Positions 53,140-61,690 of a stretch of 64,000 nt of DNA are shown one piece after another. The translations under genes were made by a program, and so were the position numbers. Each line of letters opens with the position of its first letter. Within the stretch, counting starts at the first letter, position 1. The notes beneath the pieces are model-generated. The model was not told the DNA's origin. It searched no databases and was given only the letters and a program-made list of their open reading frames with translations. This DNA comes from Streptomyces sp. NBC_01476 (lineage in GTDB: Bacteria; Actinomycetota; Actinomycetes; Streptomycetales; Streptomycetaceae): contig NZ_CP109446.1 of the NCBI RefSeq assembly GCF_036227265.1, positions 2,679,501-2,743,500 on the forward strand, read 5' to 3'.

Positions 53140-53889
53140 TCAGCGGCCGAGCAGTTCGCCGCCGTTGCACTGGAGGATCTCGCCGGTGATGAAGCCGGCC
53201 TCGGGCGAGGCGAGGAAGAGCACCGCGGCCGCCACGTCCACCGGCCGTCCGACCCGGCCCACCAGGGTGCGGCCTGCCCGGCGGGTCAGCTCCGCCTCAT
53301 TGAGCCGGGAACCGAAGAACTCGGTGCCCGCGACCGTGCCCGGCGCCACGATGTTGCAGGTCACGCCCTGCGGCCCGAGCTGGGCCGCGAGCGAGTGGTT
53401 CCAGGCGTGCAGAGCGGCCTTCGAGGCGCCGTACGAGCCGCCACCGCGCAGCGCCGCCACCGACGTCACGGTGACCACCCGGCCGCCGTCGGTGGTGAAG
53501 CGGTCCCGCAGAGACTCGGTCAGCAGCACCGCGGTCAGCACATTGCGTTCGAAGTCGCCACGCCAGCGGGCCAGCACCCCATGGGCTCCGGCGCCGACCG
53601 CGAGCTCGCGGCTGCCCGCGTTGTTCACCAGGACGTCGACCCGGTCGGGGAGCTGGGAGAGCACCGCTTCCACGTCATCGGGGTCGGCGAGGTCGCAGAC
53701 GACGGGGGTGATGTCCAGGCCGCGGGCAGTGCGCAGTTCCTCGGCGGTGGCGCGGAGCACCTCACGGCGGCGGCCCACGATCGTGACGCGGTGGCCGTCC
53801 TCGGCGAACCGCGTGGAGATGGCCAGTCCGATGCCGGTGCCCCCACCGGTCACCACGACATTGCGGACCGCTGTCCCGTTCTCTGCCAT
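53140..53889 (-). CDS. SDR family oxidoreductase
   Basis: 249-residue classical SDR. TGGGTGIG (about residues 14-21) and GRRREVL afterwards indicate NADP(H); NNAGSREL, VTSVAALRGGGSYGASKAAL (Ser and Tyr-x-x-x-Lys) and APGTVAGTEFF follow. The C-terminal FITGEILQCNGGELL is typical of 3-oxoacyl-ACP-reductase-like members. Monocistronic. Upstream is a cluster of AGACGT half-sites, so it may be regulated. The substrate is unknown. Confidence 0.85.
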   Translation of the reverse strand: MAENGTAVRNVVVTGGGTGIGLAISTRFAEDGHRVTIVGRRREVLRATAEELRTARGLDITPVVCDLADPDDVEAVLSQLPDRVDVLVNNAGSRELAVGAGAHGVLARWRGDFERNVLTAVLLTESLRDRFTTDGGRVVTVTSVAALRGGGSYGASKAALHAWNHSLAAQLGPQGVTCNIVAPGTVAGTEFFGSRLNEAELTRRAGRTLVGRVGRPVDVAAAVLFLASPEAGFITGEILQCNGGELLGR

Positions 53890-54318
53890 GTGCTCCGCCC
53901 CTCGAGAAGAACAGCACGCTACGGGATCGCCCATCACCCACCGCGAGCGGGGTAGCCTGCAGAAACACCCTCTTTCGGGGAAGAGACGTAGATCACACGT
54001 CTTGAGACGTAACCATTACGGTGATTCGTGGGTCTTATGTCTTGAGCACCGCGCTCCCGGCGGAGCCGGTGCGGGGGATGCGGTACGGACTGTCTTGGGG
54101 GACGGTCCGGGTTGCGTCGCCGGGGCGACGCCCGGGGAGCTTGAGCGGCCCTCCCGGGCACTCCGTCCCGGCAGCGGCGTGCCGCCACCAAAAACGCCCG
54201 GTACGAACCCGTGGGGGGATTCGCGCCGGGAGACGGGAGCGCCCCGTGCCGGACCCGTGGGGGGATCCGTCGCGGGGCGCTTCTTCGCCGCTGGGCCGCT
54301 GCCCGGTACGAGCTCGGG
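53890..54318. other. Gene-free region between the SDR and citrate synthase
   Basis: 429 bases with no supportable gene. The first 130 bases carry the AGACGT repeats (listed separately) and a lower-G+C promoter-like stretch. The rest is G+C-rich with a direct repeat ACCCGTGGGGGGAT at 54207-54220 and 54253-54266 and possible weak terminators for citrate synthase (for example GCGCCCCG/CGGGGCGC, 54239-54246 and 54273-54280). Confidence 0.5.
53984..54010. promoter_or_regulatory. Triple AGACGT half-site upstream of the SDR gene
   Basis: AGACGT at 53984-53989, ACGTCT at 53997-54002 and AGACGT at 54005-54010 give two overlapping inverted repeats (spacers of seven and two bases). They lie about 95-120 bases upstream of the SDR start. 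A further related GTCTTGAG occurs at about 54040. The binding protein is unknown. Confidence 0.45.
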
Positions 54319-55608
54319 TCAGCGGGCTTCGACCGGCACGTAGTCGCGGTCGACGACACCGGTGTAGATCTGCCGCGGGCGGCCGATCCGGGAACCGGGC
54401 TCCTTGATCATCTCGTGCCACTGGGCGATCCAGCCGGGGAGCCGGCCGATCGCGAAGAGCACGGTGAACATGCTGGTCGGGAAGCCCATGGCCCGGTAGA
54501 TCAGGCCGGTGTAGAAGTCCACGTTCGGGTAGAGCTTGCGCGACACGAAGTAGTCGTCGCTGAGCGCGTGCTCCTCGAGCTTGAGCGCGATGTCGAGCAG
54601 CTCGTCGGACTTGCCGAGCGCTGACAGGACGTCGTGCGCCGCGGACTTGATGATCTTCGCCCGGGGGTCGAAGTTCTTGTAGACGCGGTGCCCGAAGCCC
54701 ATGAGCTTCACGCCGTCTTCCTTGTTCTTCACCTTGGCGATGAAGGAGTCGACGTCGCCGCCCTCGGCCTGGATGCGCTCCAGCATCTCCAGCACCGACT
54801 GGTTGGCGCCGCCGTGCAGCGGCCCCCACAGCGCGCTGATGCCCGCCGAGATCGACGCGAACTGGTTGGCCTGCGAGGAGCCGACCAGCCGGACCGTGGA
54901 GGTCGAACAGTTCTGCTCGTGATCGGCGTGCAGGATGAAGAGCTTGTCCAGCGCGCTGACCACGACCGGGTCAAGCTCGTACTCCTCGGCCGGCACCGAG
55001 AAGGTCATCCGCAGGAAGTTCTCGACGTAGCCGAGGTCGTTGCGCGGGTAGACCACCGGCTGGCCGACGGACTTCTTGTACGCGTACGCCGCGATCGTCG
55101 GCAGTTTGGCGAGCAGCCGGATCGTGGACAGGTGACGCTGCTTCGGGTCGAACGGGTTGTGGCTGTCCTGGTAGAACGTGGACAGCGCGCTGACCACCGA
55201 CGACAGCATCGCCATCGGGTGCGCGTCCCGCGGGAAGCCGTCGTAGAACCGTTTGACGTCCTCGTGCAGCAGGGTGTGCTGGGTGATCTCACCCTTGAAT
55301 TCGGACAGCTGGTCCACGGTGGGCAGTTCGCCGTTGATCAGCAGGTACGCGGTCTCCAGGAACGTACCGCGCTCCGCGATCTGCTCGATCGGGTATCCCC
55401 GGTAGCGCAGGATGCCCTGTTCGCCATCGAGGAAGGTGATCGCGGACTTGTAGGCCGCGGTATTGCCGTACCCGCTGTCCAGGGTGACCAGACCGGTGTC
55501 GGCGCGCAGCTTGCCGATGTCGAATCCCTTGTCGCCGACGGTGCTGTCCACAACCGGGTAGGTGTATTCGCCGTCGCCGTACCGCAGTACTACAGAGTTG
55601 TCGCTCAC
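54319..55608 (-). CDS. gltA: Citrate synthase (type II)
   Basis: 429 residues, the length of hexameric type II citrate synthases. The catalytic residues are in view: His in [15 protein letters not shown], His in [13 protein letters not shown] and Asp in the same segment, plus [18 protein letters not shown]. The N-terminus ([16 protein letters not shown]) matches the family, so ATG 55608 is correct. The enzyme condenses acetyl-CoA with oxaloacetate at entry to the TCA cycle in the cytoplasm. The Streptomyces core citrate synthase is usually called CitA. Confidence 0.95.
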   Translation of the reverse strand: MSDNSVVLRYGDGEYTYPVVDSTVGDKGFDIGKLRADTGLVTLDSGYGNTAAYKSAITFLDGEQGILRYRGYPIEQIAERGTFLETAYLLINGELPTVDQLSEFKGEITQHTLLHEDVKRFYDGFPRDAHPMAMLSSVVSALSTFYQDSHNPFDPKQRHLSTIRLLAKLPTIAAYAYKKSVGQPVVYPRNDLGYVENFLRMTFSVPAEEYELDPVVVSALDKLFILHADHEQNCSTSTVRLVGSSQANQFASISAGISALWGPLHGGANQSVLEMLERIQAEGGDVDSFIAKVKNKEDGVKLMGFGHRVYKNFDPRAKIIKSAAHDVLSALGKSDELLDIALKLEEHALSDDYFVSRKLYPNVDFYTGLIYRAMGFPTSMFTVLFAIGRLPGWIAQWHEMIKEPGSRIGRPRQIYTGVVDRDYVPVEAR

Positions 55609-55732
55609 GTCATTCCCTCACCGACGGTGTTGCCTCTTCTTCGAGGTGCCCTGACTCCATCCACTGTCCCCCATTTGGCACTGGGGTGTGCACTCGGGGT
55701 CGGCCATCGGGCCGAAAAGTGGCACGGAGTGC

Positions 55733-57955
55733 CTATTCTGCGCCTCGGGAGAGCCGGTGGTCGAGAGCCGTGAATCGTCTTCCGGCCGAGACGGTGCGGA
55801 CCGCCTGCCCGATCGCACGCCGGGACCCGACCAGCACCACCAGCTTCTTCGCCCTGGTCACAGCCGTGTAGAGCAGGTTGCGCTGGAGCATCATCCAGGC
55901 ACCCGTGGTGACGGGGATCACTACGGCCGGATACTCGCTGCCCTGCGAGCGGTGGATGGTCACCGCGTACGCGTGGGCCAGCTCGTCCAGCTCGTCGAAG
56001 TCGTAGTCGATCTCCTCGTCCTCGTCGGTGCGCACGGTCAGTTTCTGCTCGACCGTGTCCAGGGCGGTGACAACACCGACCGTGCCGTTGAAGACACCAT
56101 TGGCACCTTTGTCGTAGTTGTTCCTAATCTGAGTCACCTTGTCGCCCACGCGGAAGGTGCGACCGCCGAACCGGCGCTCGGGCACATCCGGGCGCGCGGG
56201 GGTGACCGCCTGCTGGAGCAGTCCGTTCAGGACGGCCGCGCCGGCCGGACCGCGGTGCATCGGTGCCAGGACCTGGACGTCCTTGCGCGGATCCAGACCG
56301 AACCTGGCCGGGATCCGCCGCGCCACCACGTCCACCGTGAGCCGCCCGGCCTCCTCGGAGTCCTCCTCCGGGAAGAGGAAGAAGTCGGGCATGCCCTGGG
56401 TGACGGGCGGCTCGCCGGCGTTGATCCGGTGCGCGTTGGTGACCACTCCGGACTGCTGTGCCTGGCGGAAGACACGGGTGAGGCGCACCGACGGGACCGG
56501 GCTGCCGGCCGCCAGCAGATCGCGCAGCACCTCCCCCGCACCGACGCTGGGCAACTGGTCCACGTCCCCGACGAAGAGCAGATGAGCACCGGGCGGAACC
56601 GCCTTCACCAGTTTGTTCGCCAGCAGCAGGTCCAGCATCGACGCCTCGTCGACGACCACCAGATCGGCCTCCAGCGGCCGGTCCCGGTCATAGGCCGCGT
56701 CTCCGCCGGGCTTCAGCTCCAGCAGCCGGTGCACGGTGGACGCCTCCGCGCCGGTCAGCTCCGCCAGTCGCTTGGCTGCGCGGCCGGTCGGCGCGGCGAG
56801 GATCACCTTCGCCTTCTTGGCCAGGGCGAGGGCGACCACGGAGCGGACCGTGAAGGACTTCCCGCAGCCGGGGCCGCCGGTGAGCACGGCGACCTTCTGC
56901 GTGAGGGCCAGCCGGACCGCCTGCTCCTGCTCAGGCGCCAGGTCGGTGCCCGTGGTGGTGGCGAGCCAGGCGAGCGCCTTCTCCCAGTCCACGTCGTGGA
57001 ACGCCGGCAGCCGGTCCTCCGTGCCGCGCAGCAGCCGCAGCAACTGGGCGGCCAGCGCTATTTCCGCGCGGTGGAACGGCACCAGGTAGACGGCCTTCAC
57101 CGGTTCCTGGTCGCCGTCGGCGGCGGGCACGTCCTCGCGTACCACCCCTTCCTCGTCGGCCAGTTCGGCCAGGCAGTCGATGACCAGGCCGATGTCGACC
57201 TGGAGCAGCTTCACCGAGTCGGCGATCAGCCGTTCCTGCGGGAGGAAACAGTTGCCCTGGTCGGTCGCCTGCGACAGGGCGTACTGGAGTCCGGCCTTGA
57301 CGCGCTCCGGGCTGTCGTGCGGTATTCCGACCGCCTGGGCGATCCGGTCCGCGGTCAGGAAGCCGATGCCCCACACCTCGGACGCCAGCCGGTAGGGCTG
57401 GTTCTTGACCACCGAGATCGAGGCGTCCCCGTAGGTCTTGTAGATCCGGACCGCGATGGAGGTGGAGACGCCCACGCCTTGCAGGAAGACCATCACCTCC
57501 TTGATCGCTTTCTGCTCCTCCCAGGCGGCAGCGATCAACTTCGTCCGCTTGGGGCCGAGTCCGGGGACTTCGACCAGGCGCTTGGGCTCGCCTTCGATGA
57601 TGTCGAGCGTGTCGGTGCCGAAGTGCTCGACGATGCGTTCGGCGATGCGCGGGCCAATGCCCTTGATCAGGCCCGATCCGAGGTAGCGGCGGATGCCCTG
57701 GATGGTGGCCGGCAGGACCGTCGTGTAGTTCTCGACCGTGAACTGCTTTCCGTACTGCGGGTGGGAGCCCCAACGGCCGTGCATCCGCAGCGATTCACCG
57801 GGCTGGGCGCCGAGCAGCGCGCCGACCACCGTCAGCAGGTCCGCCGAGCCGCGGCCGGTGTCCACCCGCGCGACGGTGTAGCCGTTGTCCTCGTTGGCAT
57901 AGGTGATCCGTTCCAGGACGCCTTCCAGCACGGCAAGGTGCGCGTTCTCGCCCAT
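55733..57955 (-). CDS. recD2: RecD2-type ATP-dependent DNA helicase
   Basis: 740 residues, superfamily 1 5'-3' helicase. An N-terminal OB/HhH region contains the helix-hairpin-helix repeats LGSGLIKGIGPRIAERIVEHFG and VPGLGPKRTKLI, typical of RecD2, which lacks RecBC partners. Helicase motifs: I LTGGPGCGKSFTVRSV, Ia APTGRAAKRL, II VVVDEASMLDLLL, III VGDVDQLPSVGAGEVL, IV and VI VTIHRSQGSEYPAVV and LLYTAVTRAKKLVVLV. Start 57955 has AGGGAGG upstream. It probably acts in DNA repair or replication restart. Confidence 0.9.
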   Translation of the reverse strand: MGENAHLAVLEGVLERITYANEDNGYTVARVDTGRGSADLLTVVGALLGAQPGESLRMHGRWGSHPQYGKQFTVENYTTVLPATIQGIRRYLGSGLIKGIGPRIAERIVEHFGTDTLDIIEGEPKRLVEVPGLGPKRTKLIAAAWEEQKAIKEVMVFLQGVGVSTSIAVRIYKTYGDASISVVKNQPYRLASEVWGIGFLTADRIAQAVGIPHDSPERVKAGLQYALSQATDQGNCFLPQERLIADSVKLLQVDIGLVIDCLAELADEEGVVREDVPAADGDQEPVKAVYLVPFHRAEIALAAQLLRLLRGTEDRLPAFHDVDWEKALAWLATTTGTDLAPEQEQAVRLALTQKVAVLTGGPGCGKSFTVRSVVALALAKKAKVILAAPTGRAAKRLAELTGAEASTVHRLLELKPGGDAAYDRDRPLEADLVVVDEASMLDLLLANKLVKAVPPGAHLLFVGDVDQLPSVGAGEVLRDLLAAGSPVPSVRLTRVFRQAQQSGVVTNAHRINAGEPPVTQGMPDFFLFPEEDSEEAGRLTVDVVARRIPARFGLDPRKDVQVLAPMHRGPAGAAVLNGLLQQAVTPARPDVPERRFGGRTFRVGDKVTQIRNNYDKGANGVFNGTVGVVTALDTVEQKLTVRTDEDEEIDYDFDELDELAHAYAVTIHRSQGSEYPAVVIPVTTGAWMMLQRNLLYTAVTRAKKLVVLVGSRRAIGQAVRTVSAGRRFTALDHRLSRGAE

Positions 57956-58041
57956 GTCCGGCCTCCCTCCCGGCTGCGTCGGTGATCTGTTCCGAAGGTA
58001 CCGCCCGGGACGGACACTCCGTCGGCCCGCCGCCGGGAGCC

Positions 58042-58050
58042 TGTGGACAA
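58042..58050. promoter_or_regulatory. DnaA box upstream of recD2
   Basis: TGTGGACAA, complement TTGTCCACA, the Streptomyces-preferred DnaA box, about 90 bases upstream of the recD2 start. Confidence 0.45.
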
Positions 58051-58090
58051 CCGGCTCTGCCGCCCGCACACCGACACCGTCCGGACAGAC

Positions 58091-58123
58091 GAAAGGGGTC
58101 CGGCACAAGGCCGGACCCCTTTC
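58091..58123. terminator. 14-bp perfect hairpin between recD2 and the sugar operon
   Basis: GAAAGGGGTCCGGC (58091-58104) pairs with its exact complement (58110-58123) around ACAAG. It lies about 150 bases after the sugar operon's last stop in the direction of transcription and upstream of recD2, so it should end the sugar transcript. Confidence 0.75.
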
Positions 58124-58270
58124 TCGTTCCCCCCACTTACCCCCGAAGCCCCCCTCGGGCGCACTTACTCTCCTGGCTCCCTGAACCCCTCCTGAGAGCC
58201 GTGATGCCATGTACGACCGCCCATGCCCCGGAAGGGTTGTAGTACGGACACAGGAATTCTCAAGATTTTT

Positions 58271-59131
58271 TCAGAGGACGTGCCGCCGGTACCGCTCGGC
58301 GATCTCCGCGAGCACTTCGGAGCCGTCCCGCGCCCACAGCGCGGGGCTGAAGATCTCCACCTCCACGGCGCCGTCGAAGCCCGTCGCGTCGACCTGCGTA
58401 CGGAATCCGCGCAGGTCCACGCACCCGTCGCCGAGTTGCCCGCGGCCGAGCAACACGCCCTCGGGCAGCGGAGTCACCCAGTCGGCGACCTGGAAGGAGG
58501 CGATCCTTCCGCCGGCCCCGGCCCGGACGATCTGCGCCGGCACCAGGTCGTCCCACCACAGGTGGTAGGTGTCCACCACGACGGCGACCTGTTCGGCCGG
58601 GAAACGCTCCGCGATGTCCAGGGCCTGGCCGAGGGTGGAGATCACGCACCGGTCCGAGGCGTACATCGGATGCAGCGCCTCGACAGCCAGCCGCACACCG
58701 CGGTCCGCGGCATAGGGGGCCAGGGTCGCGATGGCGTCGGCGACACGCTCCCGGGCGGCGGCGATGTCGCGGTCGCCCGGCGGCAGGCCGCCGGAGACCA
58801 GCACCAGGGTTCCGGTCCCCAGCGTGGCCGCCTCGTCGATCGCCGCCCGGTTGTCGTCCAGGGCAGCCGCCCGGCGTCCCGGTTCCGCGTCGGTGAAGAA
58901 GCCACCGCGGCACAGGGAGGTGACGGTGAGTCCGCTGTCCCGCATCAGCCGCGCCGCGCGCTCGACTCCGTAACTCTGCACCGGTGCCCGCCACAGCCCC
59001 ACCTGCGTGATGCCCAGCGCGTTGCAGCCCGCCGCGAGTTCGGGCAGTGACCACTGCTTGACGGTCTCCTGGTTGATGCTCAGCCGCGCCAGATCGCCGG
59101 AAGGCCCGGTGTACGCCGCTCCGCCGCTCAT
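58271..59131 (-). CDS. Sugar phosphate isomerase/epimerase family protein (TIM barrel)
   Basis: 286-residue xylose-isomerase-like TIM-barrel protein. The conserved residues lie in VEALHPMYASDRCVIST (Glu and His metal ligands), VAVVVDTYHLWWDD (Asp, His), IASFQVADWVTPLP and GAVEVEIFSP (final Glu). Such enzymes epimerise or isomerise sugars and inosose-type compounds. Last gene of a three-gene operon whose overlaps with the next upstream gene (ATGA) indicate coupling. The exact substrate is unknown. Confidence 0.82.
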   Translation of the reverse strand: MSGGAAYTGPSGDLARLSINQETVKQWSLPELAAGCNALGITQVGLWRAPVQSYGVERAARLMRDSGLTVTSLCRGGFFTDAEPGRRAAALDDNRAAIDEAATLGTGTLVLVSGGLPPGDRDIAAARERVADAIATLAPYAADRGVRLAVEALHPMYASDRCVISTLGQALDIAERFPAEQVAVVVDTYHLWWDDLVPAQIVRAGAGGRIASFQVADWVTPLPEGVLLGRGQLGDGCVDLRGFRTQVDATGFDGAVEVEIFSPALWARDGSEVLAEIAERYRRHVL

Positions 59132-60279
59132 GCGTCCACCCCGTGGACCGCGAGCAGGTGGCGCATCCGGGCCTCGGCGAGCGCCGGGTCGGGGAACAGA
59201 CCGATGCGGTCGGCGAGTTCGTACGCTTTCGCCAGGTGCTGGACCGACCGGGCCGACTGGAGTCCGCCGACCATGGTGAAGTGCGACTGGTGGCCGGCCA
59301 GCCAGGCGAGCAGCACGACCCCGGTCTTGTAGAAGCGCGTGGGCGCCTGGAACAGGTGCCGCGACAGCTCAACCGTGGGGTCGAGGACGCGCCGGAAGCC
59401 GGCGGTGTCGCCGGTGTCGAGAGCGCTGACGGCCGACGCGGCCAACGGCGCGAGCGGGTCGAAGATGCCGAGCAGTGCGTGGCTGAAGCCCTGCTCGTCG
59501 CCAGCGATGAGTTCCGGGTAGTTGAAGTCGTCCCCGGTGTAGCAGCGCACGCCCTTGGGCAGGCGGCGGCGCAGTGCGATCTCCCGGTCCGCGTCCAGCA
59601 GCGAGATCTTGATCCCGTCGACCTTGTCGGGGTGGGCGGTGATGACGTCCAGGAAGGTCTCGGTCGCCTTGTCGAGGTCGTCCGAGCCCCAGTAGCCGGC
59701 CAGCGCCGGATCGAACATCGGGCCGAGCCAGTGCAGGATCACCCGGTCGGAGGACTGCCGCAGCAGGCGCTCGTAGACCTCCAGGTAGTCGTCCGGGCTC
59801 TTGGCCGCCGCCGTCAGGGCGCGCGACGCCATCAGGATCGCCTGGGCGCCGGCCGCCTCCACGACGGCCAGCTGCTCCTCATAGGCGGCGACGACTTCGG
59901 CGAGCGTCGCGGGTCCGGTCAGCTGGTCGGTGCCGACACCGCAGGCGATGCTGCCGCCTGCGGACCGCGCCTCGGCCGATGACCTGCGGATGAGTTCCGC
60001 GGCTCCCGCCCAGTCGAGCCCCATGCCGCGCTGCGCGGTGTCCATCGCTTCCGCGACGCCGAGGCCGTGCGCCCACAGATGGCGGCGGAAGGCGAGAGTG
60101 GCGTCCCAGTCAACTGCGGCGGGGCCGTCGGCCGAGGTACGCAGCGGGTCCGCCACGACATGCGCGGCGGAGTACACCACCCGGCTGCGCAGCGGTAGTT
60201 CCGCGGCATAGGAGACCGGTTCCGACCGCGGCACAAAGGGACGCGAAGTGCCGGATCCGTCCGGCAGCAGGATGGTCAC
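59128..60279 (-). CDS. Dihydrodipicolinate-synthase-like TIM-barrel protein (DUF993 type)
   Basis: 383 residues. The GTG start overlaps the upstream oxidoreductase stop (GTGA), which decides the N-terminus (M/V)TILLPDGSG. The centre is a TIM barrel with IACGVGTDQLTGPATLAEVVAAYEEQL, DRVILHWLGPMFDP and DKVDGIKISLLDADREIALRRRLP, where Lys of GIKISLLD is the probable Schiff-base residue. The family belongs to the DapA/N-acetylneuraminate lyase superfamily but has no verified reaction to my knowledge. It is longer than DapA (about 290). It probably performs a retro-aldol or dehydration step on a keto-acid sugar derivative (inference). Confidence 0.72.
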   Translation of the reverse strand: MTILLPDGSGTSRPFVPRSEPVSYAAELPLRSRVVYSAAHVVADPLRTSADGPAAVDWDATLAFRRHLWAHGLGVAEAMDTAQRGMGLDWAGAAELIRRSSAEARSAGGSIACGVGTDQLTGPATLAEVVAAYEEQLAVVEAAGAQAILMASRALTAAAKSPDDYLEVYERLLRQSSDRVILHWLGPMFDPALAGYWGSDDLDKATETFLDVITAHPDKVDGIKISLLDADREIALRRRLPKGVRCYTGDDFNYPELIAGDEQGFSHALLGIFDPLAPLAASAVSALDTGDTAGFRRVLDPTVELSRHLFQAPTRFYKTGVVLLAWLAGHQSHFTMVGGLQSARSVQHLAKAYELADRIGLFPDPALAEARMRHLLAVHGVDA

Positions 60280-61427
60280 AGCGACAGCTCCGGGACCTCG
60301 ACACGGACACCTTGCGCCGAGGACTTGAGGCCGAGTTCGGCCAGTTGCATCCCGCGGGCGCCGGCCAGCAGGTCCCAGCGCCACGGCTCATCGAGGACGA
60401 CATGCCGCAGGAACAGCTCCCACTGCGCCTTGAAGCCGTTGCCGAAGTCGGCGTTGTCCGGCACCTCCTGCCACTGGTCGCGGAACGACTCGGTGGCGGG
60501 CAGGTCCGGGTTCCACACCGGCTTGGGCGTGGCCGAGCGGTGCTGCACCCGGCAGTTGCGCAGGCCCGCCACGGCCGATCCGTGGGTGCCGTCGACCTGG
60601 AACTCCACGAGTTCGTCGCGGTTGACGCGCACCGCCCAGGAGGAGTTGATCTGGGCGATCGCCCCGCCCTCCAGCTCGAAGATCCCGTAGGCGGCGTCGT
60701 CGGCGGTGGCGTCGTACGGCTTGTCCTGCTCGTCCCAGCGCTGCGGGATGTGGGTGGTGGTGAGCGCCTGCACGGTCCGTACCCGGCCGAACAGCTCGTG
60801 CAGGACGTACTCCCAGTGCGGGAACATGTCGAGCACGATGCCGCCGCCGTCCTCCGCGCGGTAGTTCCACGAGGGCCGCTGGGCGCTCTGCCAGTCGCCT
60901 TCGTGCACCCAGTACCCGAATTCACCGCGGACGGACAGGACGCGGCCGAAGAAGCCGCCCTCGATCAGGCGCCTGAGCTTGAGCAGGCCGGGCAGGAAGA
61001 GCTTGTCCTGCACCACACCGTGCTTGATTCCGGCGGCCTCGGCGAGCCGGGCGAGTTCGAGCGAGCCCTCCAGTGTGGTGCCGGTGGGCTTCTCGCAGTA
61101 GATGTGCTTGCCGGCCGCGATGGCCTGCTTCACCGCGGTCTCGCGGGCGGCCGTCACCTGGGCGTCGAAGTAGATCTCCACCGAGGGGTCGGCCAGGACC
61201 GTGTCCAGATCGGTGGTCCAGTGCTCGATGCCGTGCCGGCCGGCCATCGCCTTCAGCGCGTGCTCGCGCCTGCCGACAAGCACCGGCTCCGGCACGAGGA
61301 CGTCGCCGTCCCCGAGATCGAGGCCGCCCTGGTCACGCAGGCTCAGGATCGAGCGCACCAGGTGCTGCCGGTATCCCATGCGTCCGGTGACGCCGTTCAT
61401 GGCGATCCGCATCGTCCTGCGTGTCAT
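60276..61427 (-). CDS. Gfo/Idh/MocA family oxidoreductase
   Basis: 383 residues. The N-terminal Rossmann motif is IAMNGVTGRMGYRQ (about residues 7-20). IYCEKPTGTTLEGSLEL contains the EKP signature, and a C-terminal alpha/beta domain begins near residue 130 (GGFFGRVLSVRGEFGYWV). The enzyme oxidises a sugar or cyclitol with NAD(P)+. The start at 61427 follows GAGGAG. It is first in the operon, which overlaps into the DapA-like and TIM-barrel genes; a LacI regulator is divergent. Confidence 0.87.
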   Translation of the reverse strand: MTRRTMRIAMNGVTGRMGYRQHLVRSILSLRDQGGLDLGDGDVLVPEPVLVGRREHALKAMAGRHGIEHWTTDLDTVLADPSVEIYFDAQVTAARETAVKQAIAAGKHIYCEKPTGTTLEGSLELARLAEAAGIKHGVVQDKLFLPGLLKLRRLIEGGFFGRVLSVRGEFGYWVHEGDWQSAQRPSWNYRAEDGGGIVLDMFPHWEYVLHELFGRVRTVQALTTTHIPQRWDEQDKPYDATADDAAYGIFELEGGAIAQINSSWAVRVNRDELVEFQVDGTHGSAVAGLRNCRVQHRSATPKPVWNPDLPATESFRDQWQEVPDNADFGNGFKAQWELFLRHVVLDEPWRWDLLAGARGMQLAELGLKSSAQGVRVEVPELSL

Positions 61428-61468
61428 GACTGCTCTCCTCGAAGCCACAAGGTGGCCACCTCTGGGGA

Positions 61469-61497
61469 TCGATAGCAAGCGCTTTCTTTCCGTTGCA
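61469..61497 (-). promoter_or_regulatory. Promoter of the oxidoreductase operon with LacI operator in the spacer
   Basis: On the minus strand TGCAAC (complement of 61492-61497) and TATCGA (complement of 61469-61474) are 17 bases apart. The spacer holds the palindrome core AAGCGCTT (61477-61484) within AGCAAGCGCTTTCT, typical of LacI-family operators. Bound repressor would cover the promoter. Confidence 0.6.
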
Positions 61498-61513
61498 CGC
61501 TAACCGAGCCGCC

Positions 61514-61541
61514 TTGACCGAGGCAAGGGTGTCCGGATACC
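61514..61541 (+). promoter_or_regulatory. Candidate promoter of the LacI-type gene
   Basis: TTGACC (61514-61519) followed after 16 bases by GATACC (61536-61541) on the plus strand. Transcription would begin near 61548, leaving a leader of about 140 bases before the LacI start. CCTTG/CAAGG around it form a short inverted repeat. Confidence 0.45.
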
Positions 61542-61690
61542 GGAGTAAGCCCTTGCTGCGCTGGTCCGCCGAGGCGCCCGATCGGAGCCCGGGCCGCCGC
61601 CCCCCTCCGGTGCCGCGGAATGAGAGCATGAGCAGCGCCGAACGGCGGTCGCCACCGGCGCCCATCCCCTTGAAGGAGGACAGGACCGAG

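Larger units (their letters stand above)
57956..58270. other. Region between recD2 and the sugar operon
   Basis: 315 bases without a supportable gene. It holds a DnaA box (58042-58050) and the 14-bp hairpin (58091-58123), and near its right end an A/T-rich GATTTTTTCAG just before the sugar-operon stop. Confidence 0.5.

Noticed and set aside
55688..57985. 765-codon plus-strand frame opposite RecD2
   Set aside because: Shadow of the helicase gene, which has all helicase motifs.
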